NCBI GenBank assembly: GCA_031276675.1
Contig: JAISMO010000146.1
Coordinates: 1 to 32,048, forward strand
DNA length: 32,048 nucleotides
Direction of reading: 5' to 3'
DNA from: Tannerella sp.
GTDB lineage: Bacteria > Bacteroidota > Bacteroidia > Bacteroidales > Tannerellaceae
A program made the position numbers and the translations under genes. Below the pieces are notes generated by a model. It was given only the letters and a program-made list of their open reading frames with translations. It was not told where the DNA came from and did no database searches. This document shows positions 24,311 through 32,048 of the stretch, piece after piece (position 1 is the first letter of the stretch; each line of letters starts with the position of its first letter).

Positions 24311-26569
24311 ATGACAGTTTTAAATGGAGGGAGAAAAAAGAGTGGGTGGTGGTGTGCCTGTGCGCTGGTTTTGGCCGCGTGTACACAGGAATCCGAAAAG
24401 GCCGAAACGCATACGGTGCAATCGCCGGCGCAGTATGTCAATCCTTTTGTGGGCGTGGCCTACGTCGGCCATACGCATCCGGCGGCGCAGCTGCCTTTCG
24501 GCATGGTGCAGGCAGGACCGGATACGGGTACGGACAAGTGGGAACACTGTTCCGGTTACTTCAACGAGGACAAGTCGATTATCGGGTTTTCACATACGCA
24601 CTTGAGTGGCACCGGCTGTCCCGATATGGGCGACATCATGCTGATGCCGGTGGTGGGTGACGTGCCGCTGGACCGGGGGGATGAAAACGACACGTCAACA
24701 GGCTACCGTTCGGCTTTTTCGCACGATTCGGAAGAAGCGCATCCGGGCTATTACCGGGTGAGGCTTGACGACTACGGCATCACGGCCGAAATGGCAACTA
24801 CCCTGCGCGTGGGTTTTCACAGGTATACCTATCCGCGGTCGGAGCAGTCCGGCATGATCCTTGACCTGGGACACGGCATTGGCGACACGACGCTGGCTTC
24901 CGAAGCGCGTTTTTTAGACGACAGCACGCTGGTCGGCAAGCGGCGCTCGGCCGGATTCGTAACAGACCATACGCTGTATTTCTGCGCCCGATTTTCCAGA
25001 CCGGTCACTCAGTTTGTGTCCTTTGTGGATGGAAAAACAGGTGCGGAACGTGAAATCAAGGGCACAACCGTCAAATACCGGCTGAAATTCGCCACGGAAA
25101 AGGACGAAGTTGTGCAGGTGAAAGTGGCGCTCTCGACCGTGAGCGAGGAGGGGGCGCTTAAAAACCTGCAGGCCGAAGCGCCGGGATGGGATTTTGAGCA
25201 GGTCAGGGCCGACGCGACCAACGCCTGGGACAAGTTGCTGAAGACGATCGAAGTGACGCCTGTGAACGACGAGCAGCGGATTTCGTTTTATACCTCGCTG
25301 TATCATGCGCTCCTGATGCCGAACATCATTACGGATGTGGACGGCGTGTACCGCCTGGCGGACGGACGGCTGAAAGCGGATAACCGGAAAGACAAGTATA
25401 TGAATTTCTCGCTCTGGGACACTTACCGGGCGGAACATCCGTTGCTTGCGCTTCTTTTCCCGGAGATAGACGCGCGGTGCGTGGAATCCATGCTGCAACT
25501 CTATCTGGACCGCGGCGTCCTGTGTACCAACGACTACGGACAGAATGAAACCTGGTGCATGATCGGCAACCATGCCGTGCCGGTGATTGTGGACGCCTAC
25601 CTGAAAGGGATTGTAGAAGAGGATCGGGAACTGGCTGCCGAAGCCATCCGCGGTTCACTGACCCGGTCGCACGAAAAGTCGGACTGGGAGATGTATAACC
25701 GGTATGGATACTATCCTTTTGACCTGCTGGACGTCGAATCTGTTTCGCGCACGCTGGAGCACTGCTATGACGACTATTGCGCCGCGAAATTTTTCGACTG
25801 GCTGGGCAAACCGGAAGAAGAGGCTTTTTTCCGCAAGCGTTCCGACAACTACAAAAACCTGTTTGATCACGAAACCAAGCTGATGCGTGCGAAGGATTCC
25901 AAAGGACAGTGGCGCACGCCGTTCGACAAATTCCTGCTTTCACATGCGGCCACCAGCGGCGGCGACTATACGGAAGGCAATGCGTGGCAATATACGTGGC
26001 ACGTGCAGCACGACATCCCGACGCTGGTGGAACTGCTCGGCGGCAGGGAGGCGTTTGGCGTCAAACTCGATTCCCTGTTTTTCCTGGATACGCGCTCGCT
26101 GGGTGGCGGCTTTCACGGCGACGTCACCGGCATGATCGGCCAGTATGCCCACGGCAATGAACCGAGCCATCACGTAGCCTATCTGTATAACTATTCCGGC
26201 ACGCCGCACAAGACGCAGGAACTGATTCGCAAGGTGTTCGACGAGTTCTATTTTCCGACGCGCGACGGACTGAGCGGCAACGACGACTGCGGACAGATGT
26301 CGGCATGGTATATCTTTTCGGCGCTGGGCTTCTATCCGGTTGACCCGGTGTCGGGCGACTACATCATCGGTGCGCCGCAGGTACACGCCATGACGCTGCA
26401 TCTGCCGAACGGAAAACGGTTTGAGATGAAAGCAAACGGCCTGTCGAAAGATAATAAATATGTAAAGGCCATCCGCCTGAACGGACAGCCGCTGACAGGC
26501 TTTGTCATCACTTACGGCCAGGTGAAGGAGGGCGGACTGCTGGAATTTGATATGGACAGCCAGCCATGA
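24311..26569 (+). CDS. GH92 alpha-mannosidase lipoprotein
   Basis: Calcium-dependent exo-alpha-mannosidase of family GH92, which trims alpha-1,2/1,3/1,4-linked mannose from N-glycans or yeast mannan. It has 752 residues from the ATG at 24311, which opens a lipoprotein signal with lipobox LAAC (Cys24); the longer ORF-track start is upstream of the promoter. Family blocks are YVNPFVGVAYVGHTHPAAQLPFGMVQ, GFSHTHLSGTGCPDMGDI, FSLWDTYRAEHPL, TEGNAWQYTWHVQHD with the catalytic acid region, and GNDDCGQMSAWYIFSALGFYPVDP with catalytic carboxylates. It is the first gene of a three-gene operon; its stop overlaps the next start (ATGA). Linkage specificity cannot be read reliably. Confidence 0.95.
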   Translation: MTVLNGGRKKSGWWCACALVLAACTQESEKAETHTVQSPAQYVNPFVGVAYVGHTHPAAQLPFGMVQAGPDTGTDKWEHCSGYFNEDKSIIGFSHTHLSGTGCPDMGDIMLMPVVGDVPLDRGDENDTSTGYRSAFSHDSEEAHPGYYRVRLDDYGITAEMATTLRVGFHRYTYPRSEQSGMILDLGHGIGDTTLASEARFLDDSTLVGKRRSAGFVTDHTLYFCARFSRPVTQFVSFVDGKTGAEREIKGTTVKYRLKFATEKDEVVQVKVALSTVSEEGALKNLQAEAPGWDFEQVRADATNAWDKLLKTIEVTPVNDEQRISFYTSLYHALLMPNIITDVDGVYRLADGRLKADNRKDKYMNFSLWDTYRAEHPLLALLFPEIDARCVESMLQLYLDRGVLCTNDYGQNETWCMIGNHAVPVIVDAYLKGIVEEDRELAAEAIRGSLTRSHEKSDWEMYNRYGYYPFDLLDVESVSRTLEHCYDDYCAAKFFDWLGKPEEEAFFRKRSDNYKNLFDHETKLMRAKDSKGQWRTPFDKFLLSHAATSGGDYTEGNAWQYTWHVQHDIPTLVELLGGREAFGVKLDSLFFLDTRSLGGGFHGDVTGMIGQYAHGNEPSHHVAYLYNYSGTPHKTQELIRKVFDEFYFPTRDGLSGNDDCGQMSAWYIFSALGFYPVDPVSGDYIIGAPQVHAMTLHLPNGKRFEMKANGLSKDNKYVKAIRLNGQPLTGFVITYGQVKEGGLLEFDMDSQP

Positions 26570-28560
26570 AAAAAGCAGATCTGTTACAGACTTTCGTCAA
26601 TTCGTTATGGCGAACGACGGCGGGGGTGATGGCGCTGCTGTGCCTCTTCTCCGCCTGTGCACCGGAAGAGGCGTTCTACTGGCAAACGAAGGAAGGCGAC
26701 GCGTATCTGCTGTCGGCAGACCGGACGGTGGTCGGACGGCTGGAGGGCAATGTGCCGGAAGGCGTGGATATTTCCGACGAAATCATCCGACTGGACTCAT
26801 CTACTTTCAAGATTGTCCGCCGCTACACGGCCATTCGGGCGATTGACTCCGCAAGTCTGTTCCTTGACTTCAGGCATCATTCGCGCAGCCATTTCTGGAT
26901 GATACCGGCCGTGTCATACAACGGAAATCACTGGGGACGCGGCAAAGAACCGAAAGGCGCCATGGAAAACGGCCGGTGGCGCACCTTTTCCTTTCGCCGC
27001 ACACCTGTCCCCGGCGCCACCTTTTCGGAAGGCGACCGGTTTGCCGTAGCCGCGTGGAGCGATACGCCAACCGGCGAATACCGCAACTTTTCCTGTTCGC
27101 TGATGCCGGAAGAAACGCAGACGACGCACCGTATCCTCTGGCCGGAAGAAGAATTACCGACGGTGTACTGCGACCGAGACCGCTATGCTGACGGTTATAA
27201 AAAACGGGTCCGGCTGGAAAAGGGCGACACCGTGACCCTGACTTTATACCTCACCGTCAGCGCCGTTGAACCCGATCACCGGGCCATGCGTCACTTTTTA
27301 CGCAAGGCATGGGACCATGCCGAAAAACCGGTGGTGCCTGTGCTCGACGCACGGAAGTTATGGGATTTGGGCGTTCGCTACGCCATCGAATCGCTATGGG
27401 CGGAAGAAGGCTCGTTTAAAGGCTTCAGCATCGGACTGCTCCCCGACGGTGCAAACGGCTGGAAACAGCGCTCCGGCTGGAAATACGAAATCGGCTGGTG
27501 CGGGCAAAATGCATCGCTGGCCAATTCGCTGCTAACCGATTACCTCCGAAACCCTCGCCACACCGAATCGCTGCACAGGGCGCTGGCCACGCTGGACACC
27601 TGGGCCACGCACTGTCCTTTACCCAACGGGCTGTTTGTTACGCACTACGACCATATCCTGAATCACAGGGAGGACGGCGTCATGGACGCCTGCAATCTGG
27701 GCATGGCCGTATCGAATTTCTTCGAGGCCTGCGACCTGGCACGTGCCGCGGGCCTGGAGCGGCCCCTGTATGAACGTGTGGCCTACGGTATCTGCGACTT
27801 TGTCAAGGCCGACCAGCAGCCCGAAGGCGTGTATGCACGGGGATGGACGCCCGACGGCAAGTGCTATGTCCGCGAGGGTACCATCGGCAGTTTCATGGTG
27901 CCCCCGATGCTGGAAGCCTGGCAGCGTTCGGGCGACTCGGCCTATCTCGCGTCCGCCGCCAAAGCCTTTGATTATTATATGGAAGAGTTAAAAACCTGCG
28001 GATATACCACAGCCGGCGCACTGGATACATGGTGCATCGACCGGGAATCGTCGATGCCGCTGCTGCGTGCTTCGCTGATGCTGCACGAAATAACCGGCAA
28101 TCCCGTCTACCTGGATCATGCGGTGTCGGTATCGTATTACCTTTCCACCTGGCTGTGGCATTATCAGGGTATCTATCCCGAAAACGACAATTTCACGGAG
28201 TATCATTACAGCACGTTCGGCGCCACCTCCGTATCCACCCAGCACCATCACCTGGACCCCTATGCCCTGTACTGGGTGTCCGACTGGATCAGACTGGCCG
28301 GACTGACGGGCGACCGGCAGTGGAAGGAGAAGGCGCTGGCCGTCTGGCGAAACGGTTGCCAGCTGGTATCGGACGGCACGCTGGAAATCAACGGACGCAT
28401 CCGCCCGGCCGGTTCCCAGAATGAAGCCTGCTTTGAGTCCAACTGGGCCTTCAATTCCGATACGGAACGCATCAATTCGTGGCTGGTAGCGTGGCCCGGT
28501 GCATTCCGCATGGAAACGCTGCGCAAATTAAATGACTTTCAACTGTTAAACGAAGAATAA
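26566..28560 (+). CDS. Lipoprotein with six-hairpin glycosidase-like toroid, function unknown
   Basis: 664 residues; I do not recognise a named family. A lipoprotein-type signal ends LFSAC (Cys31). Residues about 35-240 look like a beta-sandwich (FLDFRHHSRSHFWMIPAVSYNG, TVTLTLYLTV). From about 255 a helical domain with regular Trp/His-containing hairpins begins (RKLWDLGVRYAIESLWAEEG, KYEIGWCGQNASLANSLL, MDACNLGMAVSNFFEACDLA, GALDTWCIDRESSMPLLRA, STQHHHLDPYALYWVSDW), as in (alpha/alpha)6 glycosidases and lyases. It starts in a 4-base overlap with GH92 and ends two bases before the phosphoesterase, so it should be co-translated with both. A glycosidase acting on the same mannoglycan is a reasonable guess only. 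Confidence 0.75.
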   Translation: MKKADLLQTFVNSLWRTTAGVMALLCLFSACAPEEAFYWQTKEGDAYLLSADRTVVGRLEGNVPEGVDISDEIIRLDSSTFKIVRRYTAIRAIDSASLFLDFRHHSRSHFWMIPAVSYNGNHWGRGKEPKGAMENGRWRTFSFRRTPVPGATFSEGDRFAVAAWSDTPTGEYRNFSCSLMPEETQTTHRILWPEEELPTVYCDRDRYADGYKKRVRLEKGDTVTLTLYLTVSAVEPDHRAMRHFLRKAWDHAEKPVVPVLDARKLWDLGVRYAIESLWAEEGSFKGFSIGLLPDGANGWKQRSGWKYEIGWCGQNASLANSLLTDYLRNPRHTESLHRALATLDTWATHCPLPNGLFVTHYDHILNHREDGVMDACNLGMAVSNFFEACDLARAAGLERPLYERVAYGICDFVKADQQPEGVYARGWTPDGKCYVREGTIGSFMVPPMLEAWQRSGDSAYLASAAKAFDYYMEELKTCGYTTAGALDTWCIDRESSMPLLRASLMLHEITGNPVYLDHAVSVSYYLSTWLWHYQGIYPENDNFTEYHYSTFGATSVSTQHHHLDPYALYWVSDWIRLAGLTGDRQWKEKALAVWRNGCQLVSDGTLEINGRIRPAGSQNEACFESNWAFNSDTERINSWLVAWPGAFRMETLRKLNDFQLLNEE

Positions 28561-28562
28561 TC

Positions 28563-29693
28563 ATGTATGTAAAAAAATCACGGTCTCCTTTGAGAAAAAG
28601 CCTGCTGATGGCTGTCGTTATGCTGTCGGCCTGCGCTGTCTGTGCACAGATCCCGTCGCCCCGCCGGGCAGACCGGCAGCAGTTGACCGACCCGCAGGCC
28701 TTCACTTTCATCCTGCTGGGCGACCCGCAGGGATATACGAAATATGATGTGAACCAGCCGATTTTCGACCTGTGCACGGCGTGGATTGCCGACAACATCG
28801 ACCACCTGCATGTCAAAGGCGTGTTGTGTACGGGCGATCTGGTAGAGCAGAACGAAAATATCGTGCCGCAGCGTTCCACGAACCGGACCAGCCGGGAAAT
28901 GTGGGAAGCGGCTTCACGCGCCTTTGCCCGGCTGGACAACAAAGTGCCCTACATCGTTTCGTGCGGAAATCACGACTATGGATACCTGCACGCGGAAAAC
29001 GGCATGACGCACTTTCCCGACTATTTCCCGATGGAGCGCAATGCCGCCTGGAGAGGCGTCTGTGTCGACGCCATTCCCAATCGCAACGGCATTCCGTCGA
29101 TGGAAAATGCGGCCTTTGAATTTAAAGACGCGCACTGGGGCGGCATCCTGGTGATTACCTCCGAGTTTTATCCGCGCGACGAGGTGCTGGAGTGGGCCGG
29201 GAAACTGGCCGCCGGCGATGCCTATAAACATCATACGGTGATTTTCATGACGCACGCCTACATGCAGACGCAAAACAACGGCGCCGGGCGGATTGACTCC
29301 AATCCCTACGCGCTGGAACCCGGCAACAACGGCCGGCAGATTTGGGAGAAACTGCTTTGGCCCTCGGAGAATATCCGGCTGTTGATTTGCGGCCACGAGG
29401 CGACGGATAACAACGTGTTTGCCGAAAATGTAGCCTACCGCGTGGATAAAAACCGTTCCGGTAAGAACATTCACCAGATGATGTTCAACGTCCAGACGCT
29501 GGGCGGCGGCTGGGAGGGCAACGGCGGCGACGGCTGGCTGCGCATCCTGGAGTTCATGCCCGACGGCAAAACCGTCAAAGTGCGAACCTACTCGCCGCTG
29601 TTCGGCATCTCGCCGACCACCCGGCATCTGGCGCATCGCACAGACCCGTATGACCTCTTCGACATGGAATTTGAACAGGCGCCGGGCCGGTGA
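28563..29693 (+). CDS. Exported calcineurin-like metallophosphoesterase
   Basis: 376 residues. All core metallophosphatase blocks are present: GDPQGYTKYD (with the usual GDxH His replaced by Gln), GDLVEQN, GNHDYGY, VIFMTHAYMQT and LLICGHEA. The N-terminus is a signal sequence; LSAC at 21-24 fits a lipobox, while AVCAQ just after would fit signal peptidase I. It closes the GH92 operon. In this setting it may remove phosphate from phosphomannan-type glycans or phosphodiesters, but that is inference from position. Substrate unknown. Confidence 0.88.
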   Translation: MYVKKSRSPLRKSLLMAVVMLSACAVCAQIPSPRRADRQQLTDPQAFTFILLGDPQGYTKYDVNQPIFDLCTAWIADNIDHLHVKGVLCTGDLVEQNENIVPQRSTNRTSREMWEAASRAFARLDNKVPYIVSCGNHDYGYLHAENGMTHFPDYFPMERNAAWRGVCVDAIPNRNGIPSMENAAFEFKDAHWGGILVITSEFYPRDEVLEWAGKLAAGDAYKHHTVIFMTHAYMQTQNNGAGRIDSNPYALEPGNNGRQIWEKLLWPSENIRLLICGHEATDNNVFAENVAYRVDKNRSGKNIHQMMFNVQTLGGGWEGNGGDGWLRILEFMPDGKTVKVRTYSPLFGISPTTRHLAHRTDPYDLFDMEFEQAPGR

Positions 29694-29780
29694 CGGGCCG
29701 ACCGACGGAGAGGTTCGCCGGTTCGGGACAGGTGAATCGGGAGCCTGTGCTGTTCAGCGTGTCAAATTATGTGTGCTTTA

Positions 29781-29866
29781 CAGTTCCACATACCGGAAGT
29801 TACCGATTCCATGTCATGGAATCGTACTGTTCCACATCATGGAACAGTACAGTTCCATGATGCAGA
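29781..29866. repeat. Palindromic tandem array D, 23-bp period
   Basis: TTCC begins at 29784, 29807, 29830 and 29853, exactly 23 bp apart. Unit 2 is CGATTCCATG-T-CATGGAATCG (10-bp perfect arms). Unit 3 is GTACTGTTCCA-CATCA-TGGAACAGTAC (11-bp perfect arms). Units 1 and 4 are degenerate at the array edges. The outer arms of units 2 and 3 differ but each is complementary to its own partner. It lies between two convergent genes, the phosphoesterase and the BNR protein. The remaining stretches 29694-29780 and 29867-29990 show nothing. Confidence 0.9.
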
Positions 29867-29990
29867 AGATCGCTCAGGTCGAACTCACGTTAAATACATT
29901 ACGGTTGTTCGTTTTATGTATCCGGCGAAGATTTTTATTTTTGAATGAAACGCCCCGAAGGCAATTACAGGGAAAGGATTTTCAGGCAGA

Positions 29991-31061
29991 CTATTTGAAA
30001 AAGGCTTCCGGTATTTCCCGAAATACGATTCGCCGGCGCCGCCACGTGTAAGTCAGCGCCACCGTATGATCGCTACAGACAATGGCCGGATACGAGTATT
30101 CCAGTTCATTGCCCGCATCATCCTTTTCCGGTTCCTGTTCCAGCGTCAGTTTGTCCTGCCATGTCCTGCCGTTGTCATGCGAAACGGCCACCTTCAACAT
30201 GTTTCTCGGCCCCCAGTTGCGGCCGTCGGGATTATAGACCAGCGCCAGCGTCCCGTCGCTCAGCCTGACCAGGTCAATGCCGCTGTTGGGATTGGGCAGT
30301 CCCGTATCATACAGGGCGCTCCATGTTCTCCCGTAATCATTTGAATCGCTGCGGTAAATCTTTCCGTTTGTACTGCGGGCCAGTAAATGCACCTGACCGG
30401 GAGTGGACTCCCACAGGGTCGGCTGAATGACTCCCTCCCCCTCGAAATGCGCCCTGTCGAGCGCAATGAAAGGCGTCGCCTCCCAGGTTTGGCCCCTGTC
30501 GGCGCTACGGTCGGTGAAAATATCCCATTTCCGGCGCCGGCTGTTCTCGACAGAGGCTCCGGCAAGCCACGTACCGTCCGACAGGATGACGGGCTTGTTA
30601 CGCACCGGGCCTCTGCCGCCACGGTCTCCCTTTACCAGTTCTGTCGGCGCCGACCAGGTTTTTCCCCCGTCGGAGGAGGTAACCAGCCAGGTTTCCCACC
30701 GGTCGATCTTTTTCCCCACTTTAAAAAACAGATAAACGATCCCTTCCCTGTCGCGGAAAAGTACCGGATTCCAGTGGGCATCGTTCCGCACTTTGGCTAT
30801 CTCGGCCGGTTCCGACCACCGGTCGGCCTTTCCTCTGGAAAGCCAGATGCCGACATCGTCATTACTCTCGGCCGTCCCGCCGAACCACGCCACCAGATAA
30901 TTGCCGTCATCCAGCCGGGTCAGGGTAGAGGCATGACATTGCTCAAAAGGTCTCCGGTCGCCGAAAACGAAGTAGCGCGGAACCTCGTCCTGCGCCGGAG
31001 CGGAATGCGGGATAGTCAGCAGACACAGTATCCATGCTGCAAACAAATTCTTTCGTATCAT
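29991..31061 (-). CDS. Secreted BNR-repeat (sialidase-like) protein
   Basis: 356 residues with a signal peptide (LFAAWILCLLTIPHSAPAQ). It has a six-bladed propeller of the BNR_2/sialidase-like type, with Asp boxes SSDGGKTWSAP, SADRGQTWEA, SNDYGRTWSAL and SHDNGRTWQDK. Ordinary sialidases begin with an FRIP motif carrying the first arginine of the active-site triad. Here the equivalent block is CHASTLTRLDDGNYLVAWFGG, with no FRIP. It is therefore probably a related glycosidase of other specificity, or a binding protein, rather than a true sialidase. It is transcribed convergently toward the GH92 operon from its own promoter. Confidence 0.82.
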   Translation of the reverse strand: MIRKNLFAAWILCLLTIPHSAPAQDEVPRYFVFGDRRPFEQCHASTLTRLDDGNYLVAWFGGTAESNDDVGIWLSRGKADRWSEPAEIAKVRNDAHWNPVLFRDREGIVYLFFKVGKKIDRWETWLVTSSDGGKTWSAPTELVKGDRGGRGPVRNKPVILSDGTWLAGASVENSRRRKWDIFTDRSADRGQTWEATPFIALDRAHFEGEGVIQPTLWESTPGQVHLLARSTNGKIYRSDSNDYGRTWSALYDTGLPNPNSGIDLVRLSDGTLALVYNPDGRNWGPRNMLKVAVSHDNGRTWQDKLTLEQEPEKDDAGNELEYSYPAIVCSDHTVALTYTWRRRRIVFREIPEAFFK

Positions 31062-31119
31062 AGCACCTGATTTTTATATAAATGATTGGTTATACAAGTC
31101 ATCTGTTTATTGTTCATCA

Positions 31120-31127
31120 CAAAGATA
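31120..31127 (-). promoter_or_regulatory. -7 element for the BNR-repeat protein
   Basis: The minus strand reads TATCTTTG (TAnnTTTG). A TTTG lies about 23 nt upstream, slightly too far. The predicted leader is about 50 nt. Confidence 0.5.
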
Positions 31128-31331
31128 GAAGTTATTTTTCTTTTTTCCGTCAAAACCTGACCTTTCATACTTGACGCGCTGGTGGGGAAAAGAAAGCGGT
31201 CATATCCGGTAAGGTATCCGCTGACTTGCGTCGGGGGTTATCGGTCAAAACAGAAAGCCATGTAACCTGCCGTGAATCGGCAAACGGTTCCATTTTTTTG
31301 CATGTATGGCGCCTGATTACCGAAAAAAACA
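31128..31331. other. Intergenic stretch without recognised gene
   Basis: Divergent spacer between the BNR protein and the DUF1097-like gene. A 78-residue minus-strand ORF (31165-31401) crosses it and the downstream promoter; it has no recognisable domain and is judged spurious. No repeat array was found here. Confidence 0.5.
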
Positions 31332-31339
31332 TACATTTG
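31332..31339 (+). promoter_or_regulatory. -7 element for the DUF1097-like gene
   Basis: TACATTTG fits TAnnTTTG. No TTTG was found at about 19 nt upstream. The predicted leader is about 65 nt. Confidence 0.45.
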
Positions 31340-31410
31340 CCCCGGAAATCAAAACAGCTGGACTGATCAAATGTAGTTATTATAGTATTTAATGTAAACA
31401 AGTAGAAACA

Positions 31411-31935
31411 ATGAAAAATCTTTCTTTTGCGGCAGGTTCTGCCTGGACGGCGTTGCTTGCGTTTGTGATTGTGTGTATTGACCAGCTTATCAAAGGCTAT
31501 ATGCCGATTGGAAGTGAAAAGGGGTTTACCTACGTTGCCTTTGTAGCGTGGGCGGTATATTTCTTTTCGGGATGTACGTGGAAAGGCGGTGTTCGAGCTG
31601 CCATCGGTTATGTGATAGGGATTGTGTTTTCGATCGGAATCATGCTCCTGGCGGGCATGTTTGCTTCAAGTACCGTATTCTTTGCGATACCATTGGCCGT
31701 ATTCTTTGCGGTGTTTCTCATCCTCTATCTGGAGAAAGTGCCCTGGGCTGACTTAATTCCGGCTCTGTTTGTGGCCGCCGGCTGTTATTTCGGCATCATG
31801 ACCTATGTACAAGACGCCGCGTTTGGGACAGCGGCTTATGTGGAAATTATTTACGGATTCATCGGATTGCTTTTCGGCTGGATTACCGTCACGGGGAAGA
31901 CGTTCTTCGCCAAAATTATACTCCGCAGGGGTTAA
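31411..31935 (+). CDS. Small integral membrane protein, DUF1097-like
   Basis: 174 residues with about five membrane-spanning stretches (AWTALLAFVIVCIDQLI, YVAFVAWAVYFFSG, AIGYVIGIVFSIGIMLLAG, FFAIPLAVFFAVFLILYL, IPALFVAAGCYFGIMTYV, IYGFIGLLFGWITV). The pattern resembles the DUF1097/YcdZ family of inner-membrane proteins, whose function is unknown. It has its own promoter and a hairpin just after the stop, so it is likely monocistronic. Confidence 0.7.
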   Translation: MKNLSFAAGSAWTALLAFVIVCIDQLIKGYMPIGSEKGFTYVAFVAWAVYFFSGCTWKGGVRAAIGYVIGIVFSIGIMLLAGMFASSTVFFAIPLAVFFAVFLILYLEKVPWADLIPALFVAAGCYFGIMTYVQDAAFGTAAYVEIIYGFIGLLFGWITVTGKTFFAKIILRRG

Positions 31936-31941
31936 AAAAAT

Positions 31942-31974
31942 GACAAGAGAAGGGGGAAATGATTCCCTCTTGTC
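31942..31974 (+). terminator. Hairpin after the DUF1097-like gene
   Basis: GACAAGAG (31942-31949) pairs with CTCTTGTC (31967-31974); inside it GGGAA pairs with TTCCC. It starts seven bases after the stop codon. An A-run precedes it, but no T-run follows on the plus strand. Confidence 0.55.
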
Positions 31975-32000
31975 TTGCCAGGGAAATATAAAGCGGAAAG

Positions 32001-32032
32001 TTTGGCCGATTCAAAAAGACGCCGTATCTTTG
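32001..32032 (+). promoter_or_regulatory. Promoter facing out of the right edge
   Basis: TTTG at 32001-32004, 20 nt, then TATCTTTG at 32025-32032. The next gene must start beyond the window. Confidence 0.65.
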
Positions 32033-32048
32033 TCGCCATTAAAAAAAA

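Noticed and set aside
7474-29866. CRISPR arrays
   Set aside because: The units are contiguous palindromes with related, not unique, spacers, periods are too short in three arrays, and no cas genes are present.
31165-31401. 78-aa minus-strand ORF
   Set aside because: No domain, no ribosome site, and it covers the promoter of the next gene.

Overview
The window looks like a chromosomal segment of a Bacteroidales bacterium with roughly 50-55% GC. Evidence for this: a SusC/SusD outer-membrane pair, lipobox-bearing glycosidases, a fused 2-oxoacid:ferredoxin oxidoreductase alpha chain, and repeated promoter elements of the Bacteroidetes type (TTTG, about 19 nt, then TAnnTTTG). No tRNA, rRNA or CRISPR array was seen. 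The genus cannot be fixed from the sequence alone.

Layout. (1) 1-3001: the edge of an insertion sequence that appears to have cut a susC gene, the surviving C-terminal third of SusC, and an intact susD. (2) 3079-4350: a secreted M20 amidohydrolase. (3) 4371-7376: a housekeeping operon xseB-ispD-recG behind a good promoter. (4) 7474-7789: a 42-bp-period palindromic repeat array. (5) 7976-11885: a Na/Pi cotransporter followed by KDPG aldolase and uronate isomerase, the latter two being hexuronate catabolism. (6) 12030-14390 (minus): topA, convergent with uxaC across a shared bidirectional terminator. (7) 14701-17661: a large secreted esterase-glycosidase fusion. (8) 17807-17975: a 23-bp-period palindromic array, then an AT-richer ATPase/PD-(D/E)XK nuclease gene (18092-19699). 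(9) 19949-23543: shikimate kinase and the korAB oxidoreductase. (10) 23660-23890: a 21-bp-period palindromic array. (11) 24311-29693: a three-gene operon of GH92 mannosidase, an unknown six-hairpin-type lipoprotein and a metallophosphoesterase. (12) 29781-29866: another 23-bp-period palindromic array, then a convergent BNR-repeat sialidase-like protein (29991-31061, minus). (13) 31411-31935: a DUF1097-like membrane protein, and a promoter for a gene beyond the right edge.

How the genes work together. SusCD, the amidohydrolase, the esterase-glycosidase fusion, GH92, its partner lipoprotein and the BNR protein form a surface and periplasmic glycan-degrading set. Eda and UxaC feed uronic acids into central metabolism, and KorAB links carbon flow to ferredoxin.

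Most unusual signal. Four separate intergenic arrays are each built of short tandem palindromes with a near-exact period (42, 23, 21 and 23 bp). The palindrome sequence differs completely from locus to locus while the architecture is shared. In the array at 29781-29866 the outer arms of neighbouring units differ in a compensatory way. In the array at 17807-17975 the arms can pair in two alternative registers. The arrays are not explained by coding: two of the periods are not multiples of three.
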